Positions 28,266 to 36,512 of a stretch of DNA of 64,000 nucleotides are shown in pieces. The stretch is from a virus. Within the stretch, counting starts at the first letter, position 1, and every line of letters starts with the position of its first letter. The stretch is from positions 1-64,000 of IMG/VR virus record IMGVR_UViG_3300044568_005111; one strand, 5' to 3'. Made by a program: the position numbers and the translations under genes. Under the pieces are notes generated by a model. It saw nothing but the letters and a program-made list of their open reading frames with translations. It was not told the DNA's origin and ran no database searches.

Positions 28266-28280
28266 GATAAATAATAAAAA
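28266..28280 (+). promoter_or_regulatory. Late-promoter-like motif
   Basis: GATAAATAATAAAAA, exact consensus, placed between a terminator and the ATG at 28294. The setting strongly suggests a true promoter. Confidence 0.6.
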
Positions 28281-28293
28281 CATTCTAAATAGA

Positions 28294-28611
28294 ATGAAAG
28301 TACATAATTTTACTCAATTTATAACTTCTCGTAAAACTAACGAAAACTCAGATCTTGACTGGAGTGATAAAAATTGGAGCGACCGAGATATTGAAGGAGT
28401 AAATCCACCTAACTCTGGTTTTGAAGGAACCAGTGCAGAAAAAATGGACTATACTGCAGGTGATTATGGTGAAACTGGCGAGAAAGATGCACTATTCGAT
28501 GAAGAAGAGGATCCAATTAAAATTAAAGAGGGCATGGAAAATATGAAAGCCTTAATTGATGATCTTACTGAAAGAATCAATATGCTAACCAAGAATAAAA
28601 CTACTAAATAA
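28294..28611 (+). CDS. Acidic protein, paralogue of the Glu-rich gene
   Basis: A 105-residue protein. I chose the ATG at 28294, because the upstream in-frame ATG at 28231 lies in the terminator and precedes the promoter motif. It starts MKVHNFTQFITSRKTNENSD (packaging signature) and has MKALIDDLTERINMLTK near the end, matching the helix of the gene at 27853. The middle is acidic and Gly-rich. Role unknown; a head-internal protein is inferred. Confidence 0.7.
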   Translation: MKVHNFTQFITSRKTNENSDLDWSDKNWSDRDIEGVNPPNSGFEGTSAEKMDYTAGDYGETGEKDALFDEEEDPIKIKEGMENMKALIDDLTERINMLTKNKTTK

Positions 28612-29048
28612 TGAGCCAGTTTGTAAGAAATAAAAGAGTATTACTATTCGAAGAGCACTGTAGAAAGAATGACATTGATGGTAAAGAGGTAGACGCTAAG
28701 ATCTCAGGTGTACCACTAAAGTTAGTAGTTGCTTCAACTCCTCAAAGTCAAATGAAGGGATATAGCGATTCTAAAGCATCTCCCAGTGGAGATAATGGCA
28801 TGCTCTTTGTATACGATGATGATCAGCCGCTCTCTTTTTGGATGAAGGGAGTAAAATTTGGACTTGATATTATCTTTTTTGATACTAATATGCAATATAT
28901 TGATCACCATGCCATGGAACCTGGACATGAAGTAGAAGAGAGGAATCTTCCTAAATATCAGTCAAAGCAACCTGCCAGATTTGCAGTTGAGCTTCCTTCA
29001 GGTTGGTGTGAAAAAAACATGGACTCTGATTGTAAACTTTCTTTTTAA
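28611..29048 (+). CDS. DUF192-family protein
   Basis: A 145-residue protein overlapping the previous stop by one base. The DUF192 pattern is clear: LVVASTPQSQMKGYSDSKAS, GMLFVYDDDQPLSFWMKGVK and GLDIIFFDTNMQYIDHHAME. The family is small, widely spread and of unknown biochemical function. There is no signal peptide here, although cellular members are often exported. Confidence 0.85.
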   Translation: MSQFVRNKRVLLFEEHCRKNDIDGKEVDAKISGVPLKLVVASTPQSQMKGYSDSKASPSGDNGMLFVYDDDQPLSFWMKGVKFGLDIIFFDTNMQYIDHHAMEPGHEVEERNLPKYQSKQPARFAVELPSGWCEKNMDSDCKLSF

Positions 29049-29076
29049 TTTAGTACTTTAACTAAAAGGAAAAACT

Positions 29077-30381
29077 ATGCTCCATACAGAAGACTTTCGA
29101 GAACTCCGAGAATTTGTCAATGAGATGAATTCGTCTAATTCTACTAATCATAAAGTAGAAGTCCTTACGAAATACCAATATCATCCATTTATTAAACGAG
29201 TCCTATTCTATACGTATCATCCGTATTGGAATTTTGGATTAACCTCAGCCAATCTTAAAAAGCGCGAAGATCTTATTGCACCATCTGAAGTGTATGATGA
29301 TCTCTTCTTAATGCTTGATGATTTTAATGAGCGGCATATGACTGGTCACTCTGCAATTGAGGCAATGAATCGCTTTATTAAAGATTATGAAGCATGGTCT
29401 GACCTAATTTATCAAATAATTGATCGTAACCTTGAGACCCGAGCAACAGTTACCTTAATCAATCGAGTTAATCCCAAGTTTATTCCAACTTTTGATGTTG
29501 CCTTGGCTCATGATGCAGCTAAAGTAAAAGGTGTCAATATTTTTGATGGTACCTGGTTTGTTTCCAGAAAATTGGATGGAGTGCGATGTATCTGCTTTGT
29601 TCATGGTGATGATGTGAGATTCTTTTCACGTAATGGTAAAGAGTTCCTGACCTTAGGAAAGGTAGCAGAGGAAATTAGACGCTTAGGGATCACTGACCTA
29701 GTATTGGATGGTGAATTATGTCTCATGAATGAAGATGGCTCAGATGACTTCCAGGGAATCCTGAAACAAATACAACGTAAGGACCATACTATTGAGAATC
29801 CAAGATACCAAATCTTTGATATCCTGCAGGCTGGCGAATTTGCAGGTGATGATGAGTCTCCTCTATTTTCTACCCGAATCGATTGTAGAGAACACTGGTT
29901 AGGCGACTTAAAATCATCAACTATCTTGGAGATGCTGCCTCAAGTCAGAATTAAAGATGAGGATGCTCTAGAGGAATTAAAAGCTCAATCTAAAGATTCT
30001 AATTGGGAAGGACTAATTGCTCGACGAGATACCAACTATTCTTCAGGTCGGTCAAAACACATGCTTAAGATCAAAGAGTTTTTTGATGCTGAATATGTTG
30101 TTACTGGCTTGATTATGGGACCACAAAGGGTGATCGTTAATGGTAAAGAGGTTGAGGAGGACATGTTAAGTGCAGTCACAATAGATCATAAAGGTTCTCA
30201 AGTTCAAGTAGGAAGTGGTTTCACCATAGAACAACGTCGTCACTATTACCGAAATATTGGAGAGATTATGGGAGCAACGATTACAGTTCAATACTTCGAG
30301 GAAACAACTGATCAGCATGGCAATAATTCCCTAAGATTTCCAGTATTTAAAGGGAACCATGGAAAAACTCGTAGTATATAA
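29077..30381 (+). CDS. ATP-dependent DNA ligase
   Basis: A 434-residue ligase. The adenylated lysine lies in SRKLDGVRCICF (Lys near residue 165). Further nucleotidyltransferase motifs are VLDGELCLMNEDG, WEGLIARRD and MLKIKEFFDAEYVV, followed by an OB-fold with VGSGFTIEQRR. The length and motif spacing are as in T4 gp30-type ligases. It seals nicks during replication, repair and recombination. It heads a dense cluster of metabolic and small genes. Confidence 0.93.
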   Translation: MLHTEDFRELREFVNEMNSSNSTNHKVEVLTKYQYHPFIKRVLFYTYHPYWNFGLTSANLKKREDLIAPSEVYDDLFLMLDDFNERHMTGHSAIEAMNRFIKDYEAWSDLIYQIIDRNLETRATVTLINRVNPKFIPTFDVALAHDAAKVKGVNIFDGTWFVSRKLDGVRCICFVHGDDVRFFSRNGKEFLTLGKVAEEIRRLGITDLVLDGELCLMNEDGSDDFQGILKQIQRKDHTIENPRYQIFDILQAGEFAGDDESPLFSTRIDCREHWLGDLKSSTILEMLPQVRIKDEDALEELKAQSKDSNWEGLIARRDTNYSSGRSKHMLKIKEFFDAEYVVTGLIMGPQRVIVNGKEVEEDMLSAVTIDHKGSQVQVGSGFTIEQRRHYYRNIGEIMGATITVQYFEETTDQHGNNSLRFPVFKGNHGKTRSI

Positions 30382-30385
30382 TACT

Positions 30386-30679
30386 ATGTCATTCAATAAG
30401 AAAAGAATACCTGAATTAGCTGAATTAAAACAAAATCACTCAGTATTAGGAGATAGTTATCTTGAGCAATTTAGATCATGTGATGCCCTAATCGGCCCAA
30501 TTGATTCTGGAAAATATTTAGATGAATTTTTTAAATCTAAAAATCCTGACTCTATTTCACAAGTACTCTCTCTTCTTATTGAGGCAAAGGAATTACTTCT
30601 TAATCGAGGAAGTTCAAAATACATGGATGATTTTAATAATCTACAGGAAGTAATTAATTCAATAACAAATAAACAATAA
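30386..30679 (+). CDS. Small protein, unknown
   Basis: A 97-residue protein from the ATG at 30386, four bases after the ligase stop. An upstream ATG at 30359 would overlap the ligase. It begins MSFNKKRIPELAELKQNHSV and is helical. No family recognised. Confidence 0.65.
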   Translation: MSFNKKRIPELAELKQNHSVLGDSYLEQFRSCDALIGPIDSGKYLDEFFKSKNPDSISQVLSLLIEAKELLLNRGSSKYMDDFNNLQEVINSITNKQ

Positions 30680-30682
30680 ATT

Positions 30683-30883
30683 ATGTATTACATCGCAAAA
30701 GTAAAGTTTGAGACAATTGATGATCAAACCGGAAGACCAAAAAAGATTTACGAACAATATCTAGTAGATGCTGGATCGATCTCGGAAGCCGAAGAGCTAC
30801 TAAAAGAAAGATTTAAAGATTCTATTGCTGAGTTTTCAGTAGTGAGTGTAGTTGAGTCCAAAATCATGGGAATCGTTAAGTAA
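30683..30883 (+). CDS. DUF4494-like small protein
   Basis: A 66-residue protein. The layout MYYIAKVKFETID, KIYEQYLVDAGSISEAEELL and a closing VVSVVESKIMGIVK strand matches DUF4494 as I remember it, a family found almost only in Bacteroidetes and their phages. Function unknown. It supports the host assignment. Confidence 0.65.
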   Translation: MYYIAKVKFETIDDQTGRPKKIYEQYLVDAGSISEAEELLKERFKDSIAEFSVVSVVESKIMGIVK

Positions 30884-30885
30884 GT

Positions 30886-31191
30886 ATGAAAAAGATGCCA
30901 ACCAAAGTCGCAGAACGTGTCTATGATGTGTTGTGCAAGTTTGCAGAAGCGAATCCGAATCACTATGAAAAGGAGACTTTCATTTTTCACTTCGGTGTCT
31001 TAAGTACAACGTCGTCAACCTATAAACTTAACTGCATGGATGATGCTCAACGAACATTCCATTGTAGTTCTACTGGAAAAATGAGAGTTGATGGAACCAA
31101 TTCAGGTAAAGTCAATGGAATACTATGGAAAATGTCCGAAGAGCTAATGTCAAAAAACATTGAACCTGATGCAATTTCAAGTACCGATTGA
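30886..31191 (+). CDS. Small protein, unknown
   Basis: A 101-residue protein with MKKMPTKVAERVYDVLCKFA and an SSTYKLNCMDDAQRTFHCSS segment. Basic first half. No family recognised. Its end overlaps the next gene by about 23 bases. Confidence 0.65.
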   Translation: MKKMPTKVAERVYDVLCKFAEANPNHYEKETFIFHFGVLSTTSSTYKLNCMDDAQRTFHCSSTGKMRVDGTNSGKVNGILWKMSEELMSKNIEPDAISSTD

Positions 31192-31597
31192 GAAAGATTT
31201 AGCCTTTACTCAGGATCTATTTTCCTTGATTTCAAAAAATATTTCTGACCTTGCCGGAGAATACGAAAAACTTCCTAGTAAAATAATCTTTATGGGAAAC
31301 ATTGGAGAGGAGCTATTAGCTTTTATCCAAGAGAAGGAATGGAATTTTAAAGGATTTGAACTTGAGAGCGCTAGTAGTATATTAGACGCTCTCATTTTTA
31401 AATATAGTGCTCCACTTACCCAAGTGGATGGGCGAATGGGTACTCTATTTGATGGAGGTACTCTACACGGAAAGGAGATAAATGGAATCCCTGGACCAGA
31501 AACAGCACAAAAAATTATCTCAACGTATGCCTCTCCGAGTTTTATATTAGAGAGAACAGTGAGACCGGAAAAACGAATATTATTAGTTAGAAAATGA
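31169..31597 (+). CDS. Small protein, unknown
   Basis: A 142-residue protein from the ATG at 31169, inside the end of the previous gene. A TTG at 31160 is also possible. It starts MQFQVPIEKDLAFTQDLFSL and has a GPETAQKIISTYAS segment. No family recognised. The stop overlaps the next ATG (ATGA). Confidence 0.65.
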   Translation: MQFQVPIEKDLAFTQDLFSLISKNISDLAGEYEKLPSKIIFMGNIGEELLAFIQEKEWNFKGFELESASSILDALIFKYSAPLTQVDGRMGTLFDGGTLHGKEINGIPGPETAQKIISTYASPSFILERTVRPEKRILLVRK

Positions 31598-32115
31598 GTA
31601 TAGTTCGATTTATTGCAGATCCTCATCTAGGTCACTTAAATATGGCAAAGCGTCGTGGGTTTAATTCTTTTGAAGAACATGATGAATACTTTATTAAGCA
31701 GTGGAACTCAGTAGTTGGTAAACGAGATCTTACCTATATCCTAGGAGACATTACAATGGAATCCTCCAAATACTATCATCTATTAGATAGGTTAAATGGT
31801 CGAAAAATTGTAGTTGGCGGAAATCATGATAAACCAGGACATACTAAAGAACTGTTAAAATATGTAGAGTCAATTGTTGGAATGATTCAATATAAAGGTA
31901 TCTTCTTGACCCACTGTCCAGTTCATCCACGAGAAATGGAATATCGAATTAAACATAATATCCACGGACACATTCATGAAAATCGAATAGAATACAGCAT
32001 ACGATTTCTTGGTATCAAATTATTTTCTCGAGTAGATCGTCGATATCACTGTGTTTCATGTGAACATGTTAATTATACTCCAAAGACTCTAAAAGAATTG
32101 GGAATCACTCGATGA
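31594..32115 (+). CDS. Calcineurin-like metallophosphoesterase
   Basis: A 173-residue phosphoesterase. All metal motifs are present: IADPHLGH, YILGDITME, VVGGNHDKPG, FLTHCPVHP and NIHGHIHEN. It lies within the metal-dependent phosphoesterase superfamily, and small phage members act on phosphodiesters or phosphorylated ends. The substrate cannot be told. It overlaps its neighbours by four bases on each side, which indicates operon expression. Confidence 0.9.
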   Translation: MSIVRFIADPHLGHLNMAKRRGFNSFEEHDEYFIKQWNSVVGKRDLTYILGDITMESSKYYHLLDRLNGRKIVVGGNHDKPGHTKELLKYVESIVGMIQYKGIFLTHCPVHPREMEYRIKHNIHGHIHENRIEYSIRFLGIKLFSRVDRRYHCVSCEHVNYTPKTLKELGITR

Positions 32116-32399
32116 TTAGATCAATAATTAATTGGGAACTTTGGCATAAACTTAAAGGAAAAGATCGCAAGATCGATACTGAATACGCATTTAAAAAAGA
32201 AAAAAGAATGGGACATAAGACTATTGAAGTTTGTTTAGGTGTTGGAATGAATCAAATCTTTCCAGAATACACTAAGATTGAGATTCATCAGCTATCTAAA
32301 AAGGAGGAATATACTGAACGAGAAAGAAGATTAGCTGAGATGATGAAGCTTGATCAGGATCTTGGATTATATGACGAACTTCCACATGGAGAAAAATAA
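32112..32399 (+). CDS. Small protein, unknown
   Basis: A 95-residue, Lys/Glu-rich protein overlapping the phosphoesterase stop. It begins MIRSIINWELWHKLKGKDRK and has a VCLGVGMNQIFPEYTKIEIH segment. No family recognised. Confidence 0.65.
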   Translation: MIRSIINWELWHKLKGKDRKIDTEYAFKKEKRMGHKTIEVCLGVGMNQIFPEYTKIEIHQLSKKEEYTERERRLAEMMKLDQDLGLYDELPHGEK

Positions 32400-32559
32400 A
32401 AAGCCTCTTCCTTGTAATTTTGATCACAATGGGGAGTGTCTCATTTGCGATTGCTGGCCTGAAAACTGTGCATACACCAGATATTTGCAGGAAGACTATA
32501 AGTGGGAAACTAAAGAAGAACTAGAAGAAATGTTTAAGGACTATGAACAACCTCGATAA
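32386..32559 (+). CDS. Small Cys-rich protein
   Basis: A 57-residue protein from the ATG at 32386, which overlaps the previous gene by 14 bases. An in-frame ATG at 32350 would overlap more. Four cysteines in PCNFDHNGECLICDCWPENC and one nearby His suggest a single zinc site. No family recognised. Confidence 0.6.
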   Translation: MEKNKKPLPCNFDHNGECLICDCWPENCAYTRYLQEDYKWETKEELEEMFKDYEQPR

Positions 32560-33877
32560 ACAATATCAAACACTACTCCAAACAATACTTGATTATGGTA
32601 TTGAAAAAGGAGATAGAACAGGCACCGGAACCAAATCTATTTTTGGTTATACGATTCGCCATAATATGAAGGAGGGATTCCCTCTTATCACAACTAAGAA
32701 GATGCCATTCCGTCTTATAGCAACCGAACTGATATGGTTCCTACGTGGTGATACAAACATTAAATTTCTTGTTGATAATGATTGTCATATTTGGGATGGT
32801 GATGCGTATAAGAACTATCTTAAAAATTGGAAACCCCAACCAATTATAGAAACACAATCCTATTTGATAGAACAGGAGTATGTGAATGATAGACCACTAC
32901 CAAAAGATATGTTTATTCATTGTATCAAAACAGATGATGAGTTTGCTAAGAAATGGGGTGATTTAGGTCCTGTGTATGGAGCACAATGGAGAGCTTGGGG
33001 AGGATATGATAGGATTCCATCTGGATATAATCATGGTTCAATAACCCATTTCAAAGAAGTACCTAAACATGACCAACTCGCAAACCTAATCAGTGACCTT
33101 AAGACAAACCCAGACTCAAGACGTTTGATGGTTACTGCTTGGAATCCTGCAGAATTAGACCAAATGGTATTACCACCTTGTCATTATGGATTTCAAGTTT
33201 ATACAAGAGAGTTGAGTTTGAAAGAGAGAATGAATTTATGTAAAGAACGATGGGAGGATATTGATGATGGACAACCTATGTTACCATCTGATATTGAATA
33301 TTTTATGAATAATGAATGGAATATCCCAACCAGAGCAATCTCTTTAATGTGGAATCAACGCTCAGTAGATACATTCTTAGGTTTACCATTCAACATTGCA
33401 TCTTATGGATTGTTATTAGAAATCATTGCTAAATCAGTTAATATGGTTCCTGATGAATTGATTGGTAACTTAGGTGATACACATTTATATTCAAATCATA
33501 TTGAACAAGCAAAAGAACAGATTGGTAGAGAGTTAACACACGAAGAGAGGCATGAAATGTTAAAAGTTGCAATGGGACCTTTAAGATACCAATCTGCAGT
33601 AGACGAACAAATGCCATTTGGTGGAGGTCTCTCTGAATACTATGAGTCTTATAAGATTCCATATTACAGCAGAGAACCATATCCACTACCAACCTTAAAC
33701 ATCAACACTGAGTTTTGGCCAACAGAATCTGGAGAATGTGGAGAAGGACCGATTGATGCTACTGCAGTATTTAATGGGTTTAGCAATGAACACTTCTGTA
33801 AATGTTTACTTGAAGAAGATTTACAATTAGGTAACTATCAATCACACGCACATATTAAAGCTCCACTATCAAATTAA
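32543..33877 (+). CDS. thyA: Thymidylate synthase, elongated
   Basis: A 444-residue ThyA-type enzyme that makes dTMP from dUMP with methylene-tetrahydrofolate. Signatures include GDRTGTGTKSIFGYTIRHNM, LIWFLRGDTNIKFL, the catalytic Cys in VLPPCHYGFQVY (near residue 213), a dUMP-binding WNQRSVDTFLGLPFNIASYG and an AHIKAPLSN end. Usual length is about 265-315, so roughly 130 extra residues are inserted, mainly around residues 90-140 and between the last helix (GDTHLYSNHIEQAK) and the C-terminus. The frame is intact, so the extra segments are insertions rather than errors. Confidence 0.93.
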   Translation: MNNLDKQYQTLLQTILDYGIEKGDRTGTGTKSIFGYTIRHNMKEGFPLITTKKMPFRLIATELIWFLRGDTNIKFLVDNDCHIWDGDAYKNYLKNWKPQPIIETQSYLIEQEYVNDRPLPKDMFIHCIKTDDEFAKKWGDLGPVYGAQWRAWGGYDRIPSGYNHGSITHFKEVPKHDQLANLISDLKTNPDSRRLMVTAWNPAELDQMVLPPCHYGFQVYTRELSLKERMNLCKERWEDIDDGQPMLPSDIEYFMNNEWNIPTRAISLMWNQRSVDTFLGLPFNIASYGLLLEIIAKSVNMVPDELIGNLGDTHLYSNHIEQAKEQIGRELTHEERHEMLKVAMGPLRYQSAVDEQMPFGGGLSEYYESYKIPYYSREPYPLPTLNINTEFWPTESGECGEGPIDATAVFNGFSNEHFCKCLLEEDLQLGNYQSHAHIKAPLSN

Positions 33878-33881
33878 ATAT

Positions 33882-34205
33882 ATGACAAGTATAGAAATTC
33901 AAAAATTTGGAGAAATCCAATACCTTAAAGGTAGACTCGATGAATTACACAAGGCTCTGCATAATGTGACTAGCATGGAAAAGAGCAGAAGACTTGATCA
34001 GCGAGTTGAAAAATACTTTAATAAGCTTCGCGAAGTAGATGAAGTTGCATATCACCTCTATCAAGTTGAGCTTCGAAACAGACTCAGGGCTAAAGAAAAA
34101 TCCAAAGAGGAGATGAAAGCTCTACTAGAGGAAATTATCAGTTCTGACAATCTACAGGAATCTGAGTTAAAGGACAGAATACTTCACAAAATAAACACAT
34201 ATTAA
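33882..34205 (+). CDS. Small helical protein, unknown
   Basis: A 107-residue, strongly helical, charged protein (RRLDQRVEKYFNKLREVDEV). No family recognised. Located four bases after thymidylate synthase. Confidence 0.65.
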   Translation: MTSIEIQKFGEIQYLKGRLDELHKALHNVTSMEKSRRLDQRVEKYFNKLREVDEVAYHLYQVELRNRLRAKEKSKEEMKALLEEIISSDNLQESELKDRILHKINTY

Positions 34206-34206
34206 T

Positions 34207-34479
34207 ATGAACTACACAAATCCAAATGATCTTGATCGTCATGACAAGCCAGAAGACTGGTTAAACTCTTCCCTAATCTTTGCAAGAACACTAAGTCTAA
34301 TCCTAAGAGAGGGAGAAGGTCTAGTTGTTGATATCGTAGGTGATGCAAAGTTTCAACTAGATGAATCAGTACAGAAAGTAATAGTATTTAGTAGAGAAGG
34401 CCAAATCGTAGTGACTGAGTGTGAGGAAGACTTAGAGGAAGGTCAATTTGTAATGGTACATAACGAAAATCCAAACTAG
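34207..34479 (+). CDS. Small protein, unknown
   Basis: A 90-residue acidic protein with a short beta-rich core (GLVVDIVGDAKFQLDESVQK). One base separates it from the upstream gene. No family recognised. Confidence 0.65.
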   Translation: MNYTNPNDLDRHDKPEDWLNSSLIFARTLSLILREGEGLVVDIVGDAKFQLDESVQKVIVFSREGQIVVTECEEDLEEGQFVMVHNENPN

Positions 34480-34480
34480 A

Positions 34481-34672
34481 ATGAGTATGACTATAATAGG
34501 ATTTGTAGATACCAATCCAGACACTGGAGAAGAGTATCCATTTGTTAAGATGTGCGAGTGTGAACATGAGTGGGCCGTAACCTGGATAGTTAGCGTATTA
34601 AAAAGAGATTTATCAGAAAACGCAGATGAGCCAAATCGAGAAATAAAAATAAAAACTGATGAAAATACTTAG
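34481..34672 (+). CDS. Small protein, unknown
   Basis: A 63-residue acidic protein beginning MSMTIIGFVDTNPDTGEEYP, with a C-x-C pair (MCECEHEW). No family recognised. It overlaps the next gene by 14 bases. Confidence 0.6.
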   Translation: MSMTIIGFVDTNPDTGEEYPFVKMCECEHEWAVTWIVSVLKRDLSENADEPNREIKIKTDENT

Positions 34673-34925
34673 ACCTGAAGTTGAAGCATGTATCGTAAAT
34701 GGAGGAGGAATCCAGGACATGTTCGATAATGTAATAAAAGTCCTGTTTAATATTACAGATGACGAATATGATTTTATTGCAGAAAGTGCAAGCGATGACG
34801 AGTTAAACATATTCTTAGCTGCACTTGGAGACATGGAAAAAGGTTCAAGCTTTACTGAAAGACGTAAAGCATTGGAACTTCGAAACACGATATTAGCAAA
34901 ATTTAACACTGAGGAAAAAGAATAA
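34659..34925 (+). CDS. Small acidic protein, unknown
   Basis: An 88-residue acidic helical protein (NITDDEYDFIAESASDDELN). Starts inside the previous gene and ends one base into the thioesterase gene. No family recognised. Confidence 0.65.
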   Translation: MKILRPEVEACIVNGGGIQDMFDNVIKVLFNITDDEYDFIAESASDDELNIFLAALGDMEKGSSFTERRKALELRNTILAKFNTEEKE

Positions 34926-35356
34926 TGGAATTCTTAAACTCACACCCAATTAAAAAGTCAGACCTTGGATTTCATGGGAATCTATTCGGTGGAAAACTTC
35001 TTGCCTGGATTGATGCCTCCGCTGCTGGTTATGCAATGCAATTGTGTGATACTCCTCGTATGGTTACAGTAAGCATAGATAAGTGTAATTTTGAAAAACC
35101 TGCAAGGGAGGGTCAACTTATAAAAATCTATGGTTTTCCGCAAGCCATCGGTAATAGCTCAGTTAACCTGTATATGGAAGCTAGAGCGCATAGCGTGTAC
35201 ACAGGCAAGCAGGCTATTGTGTTAAAAACACATATCCGGTTTGTACATATTGATGAGGATGGAAATCCTATTCCAATTGGTGAAAAAGGTAGAACCCGAA
35301 TCCAACGATTAATTGAATCTGAATATGCGACGAGCGATGTTGATCTTACGAAGTAG
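34925..35356 (+). CDS. Hot-dog fold acyl-CoA thioesterase-like protein
   Basis: A 143-residue protein of the YciA/acyl-CoA thioesterase type. GNLFGGKLLAWIDASAAGYA carries the Gly-rich turn and the acidic catalytic residue, and MVTVSIDKCNFEKPAREGQL is the second conserved strand and loop. These enzymes release fatty acid from CoA. This is unusual cargo for a phage and could alter host membrane lipid supply, but the substrate is unknown. It sits in the small-gene cluster with overlaps on both sides. Confidence 0.85.
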   Translation: MEFLNSHPIKKSDLGFHGNLFGGKLLAWIDASAAGYAMQLCDTPRMVTVSIDKCNFEKPAREGQLIKIYGFPQAIGNSSVNLYMEARAHSVYTGKQAIVLKTHIRFVHIDEDGNPIPIGEKGRTRIQRLIESEYATSDVDLTK

Positions 35357-35732
35357 AGCAGACTTTCCTCAAAAGATTGAGGAGATGCAAGTAATGTATC
35401 CATCTAAGGCAGAAGCAATGATGGAAGTAGACCATGCGATTGACTACTTGCATAAAGTCAGAATATACCGACAGTATACTGAGTCTGATGACATGTTTCA
35501 TTATCAAGTAGTACTTCACATGCAACTTAAGAACTACTTAGAAAATGTGCCAGACTGGAAGATAGAACCTGAAGTGAAACCTTCCTTCTTTTCAAAAGCC
35601 TTTCATTTAATAACTACATGGCATGTACAAGTGTTAGTATGGATGGTTAAAAACTTTCCTAAACTCTTTGCTAAACTACGAAAAAGAGTACTGGTAAAAC
35701 ATGCTGAGTTAAAAAAGAAGAATTTAATTTAA
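35337..35732 (+). CDS. Small protein, unknown
   Basis: About 131 residues. Starts at 35325 or 35337 (both ATG) are possible inside the end of the thioesterase gene. The C-terminal half is basic and amphipathic (FHLITTWHVQVLVWMVKNFP) and could associate with membrane. No family recognised. Confidence 0.6.
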   Translation: MLILRSRADFPQKIEEMQVMYPSKAEAMMEVDHAIDYLHKVRIYRQYTESDDMFHYQVVLHMQLKNYLENVPDWKIEPEVKPSFFSKAFHLITTWHVQVLVWMVKNFPKLFAKLRKRVLVKHAELKKKNLI

Positions 35733-35748
35733 AACTTACTTTAAAAAG

Positions 35749-35760
35749 AGTATTATAATT
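35749..35760 (+). promoter_or_regulatory. AGTATTATAA-type promoter-like motif
   Basis: AGTATTATAATT after AAAAAG, 22 bases before the ATG at 35783. Confidence 0.5.
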
Positions 35761-35782
35761 AAAACCTTTTAAATTTAACCAA

Positions 35783-36025
35783 ATGGCATTACGCACTTAC
35801 ATCATCGGTACCGAGAATGTTGGACTAACAACTCACAGAGAAGCAGCTGACTCTAATCTTCTTAAAATGAAGGCAAAAAGCGTTGAACACGTACTTCAAA
35901 CACTTAAAGAAGATTACGATTGGGGCGAATACGAAAAGGGAGGAACCTTCTTCGACAAATGGTATTTTCCAAAGGATCAAGTAATAGTTTGCATTGACAC
36001 ACTAGCAAATCTTGATGAATTGTAA
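35783..36025 (+). CDS. Small protein, unknown
   Basis: An 80-residue protein starting MALRTYIIGTENVGLTTHRE, with an aromatic, acidic C-terminal half (DYDWGEYEKGGTFFDKWYFP). No family recognised. It has its own promoter-like motif and is the last ordinary gene before the RNA region. Confidence 0.65.
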   Translation: MALRTYIIGTENVGLTTHREAADSNLLKMKAKSVEHVLQTLKEDYDWGEYEKGGTFFDKWYFPKDQVIVCIDTLANLDEL

Positions 36026-36064
36026 AATAAATTTTTCAACAATTGAAACTTTTTATATTTTTGC

Positions 36065-36078
36065 AGTATAAATAATAC
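36065..36078 (+). promoter_or_regulatory. Promoter-like motif
   Basis: AGTATAAATAATAC, before a 27-codon frame and a terminator. It has features of both recurrent promoter motifs. Confidence 0.35.
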
Positions 36079-36103
36079 AACAAAATAACTATTGATACTT
36101 TCA

Positions 36104-36187
36104 ATGAAACAATTAACAAATATCTCAATCCTTAGAACGGCCCTTCTGATAGAAGCAGGCGAGGGAAGAGTACGGTTAATAAGTTGA
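36104..36187 (+). CDS. 27-codon micro-ORF or small RNA
   Basis: An ATG-started frame (MKQLTNISILRTALLIEAGE...) between a promoter-like motif and a strong terminator, giving a transcript of roughly 150 bases. It may be a leader peptide, a small peptide gene, or just part of a small RNA. No match recognised. Confidence 0.35.
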   Translation: MKQLTNISILRTALLIEAGEGRVRLIS

Positions 36188-36209
36188 GTCAAAAATATAA
36201 GAATATTTA

Positions 36210-36245
36210 AACCTCAACCCAAAAAGTTGAGGTTTTTTTGTTTTA
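36210..36245 (+). terminator. Intrinsic terminator
   Basis: Nine-base inverted repeat AACCTCAAC ... GTTGAGGTT followed by TTTTTG TTTT. It separates the upstream genes from the tRNA region. Confidence 0.85.
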
Positions 36246-36261
36246 ATGTGATTGTAAAAAG

Positions 36262-36277
36262 AGTATTATAACATTAT
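36262..36277 (+). promoter_or_regulatory. tRNA operon promoter-like motif
   Basis: AGTATTATAACATTAT after AAAAAG, ending three bases before the first tRNA. Confidence 0.5.
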
Positions 36278-36279
36278 AT

Positions 36280-36352
36280 CGCGGAGTAGAGAAGTTGGTA
36301 TCTCGCAAGGCTCATAACCTTGAGGTCGTTCGTTCGAGTCGGACCTCCGCTA
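36280..36352 (+). tRNA. tRNA-Met(CAT), initiator-like
   Basis: Cloverleaf with loop CTCATAA. As in initiator tRNAs, position 1 (C) cannot pair with position 72 (T). The anticodon stem CAAGG/CCTTG lacks the full GGG/CCC pairs, so its initiator role is less certain than for the copy at 36877. Confidence 0.85.
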
Positions 36353-36366
36353 CTAAAAAAGAAAAC

Positions 36367-36380
36367 GTTCTTTGAAAAAA
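36367..36380 (+). promoter_or_regulatory. boxA-like element
   Basis: GTTCTTTGAAAAAA downstream of the first tRNA. It resembles rRNA-operon boxA sites bound by NusB/NusE. Confidence 0.45.
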
Positions 36381-36432
36381 TTAAGAGTGCTGAGATTACA
36401 GGACGAATGTGAAAAACGGAACTTGTTCCAAC

Positions 36433-36512
36433 CACACGGCAGAAGATGCCCTTAATAATATTGCAAAAAGTTCGATAGATCTATATTAAGACCCAGGGCA
36501 CAAATCCGTGTG
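36433..36512 (+). ncRNA. Structured RNA, nested hairpin
   Basis: CACACGG (36433-36439) pairs with CCGTGTG (36506-36512). Inside it, GCCCT and TAATA (36448-36457) pair with TATTA (36484-36488) and AGGGC (36495-36499) across a six-base bulge. No ORF and no tRNA match. Likely part of a longer RNA from about 36385. Confidence 0.5.
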
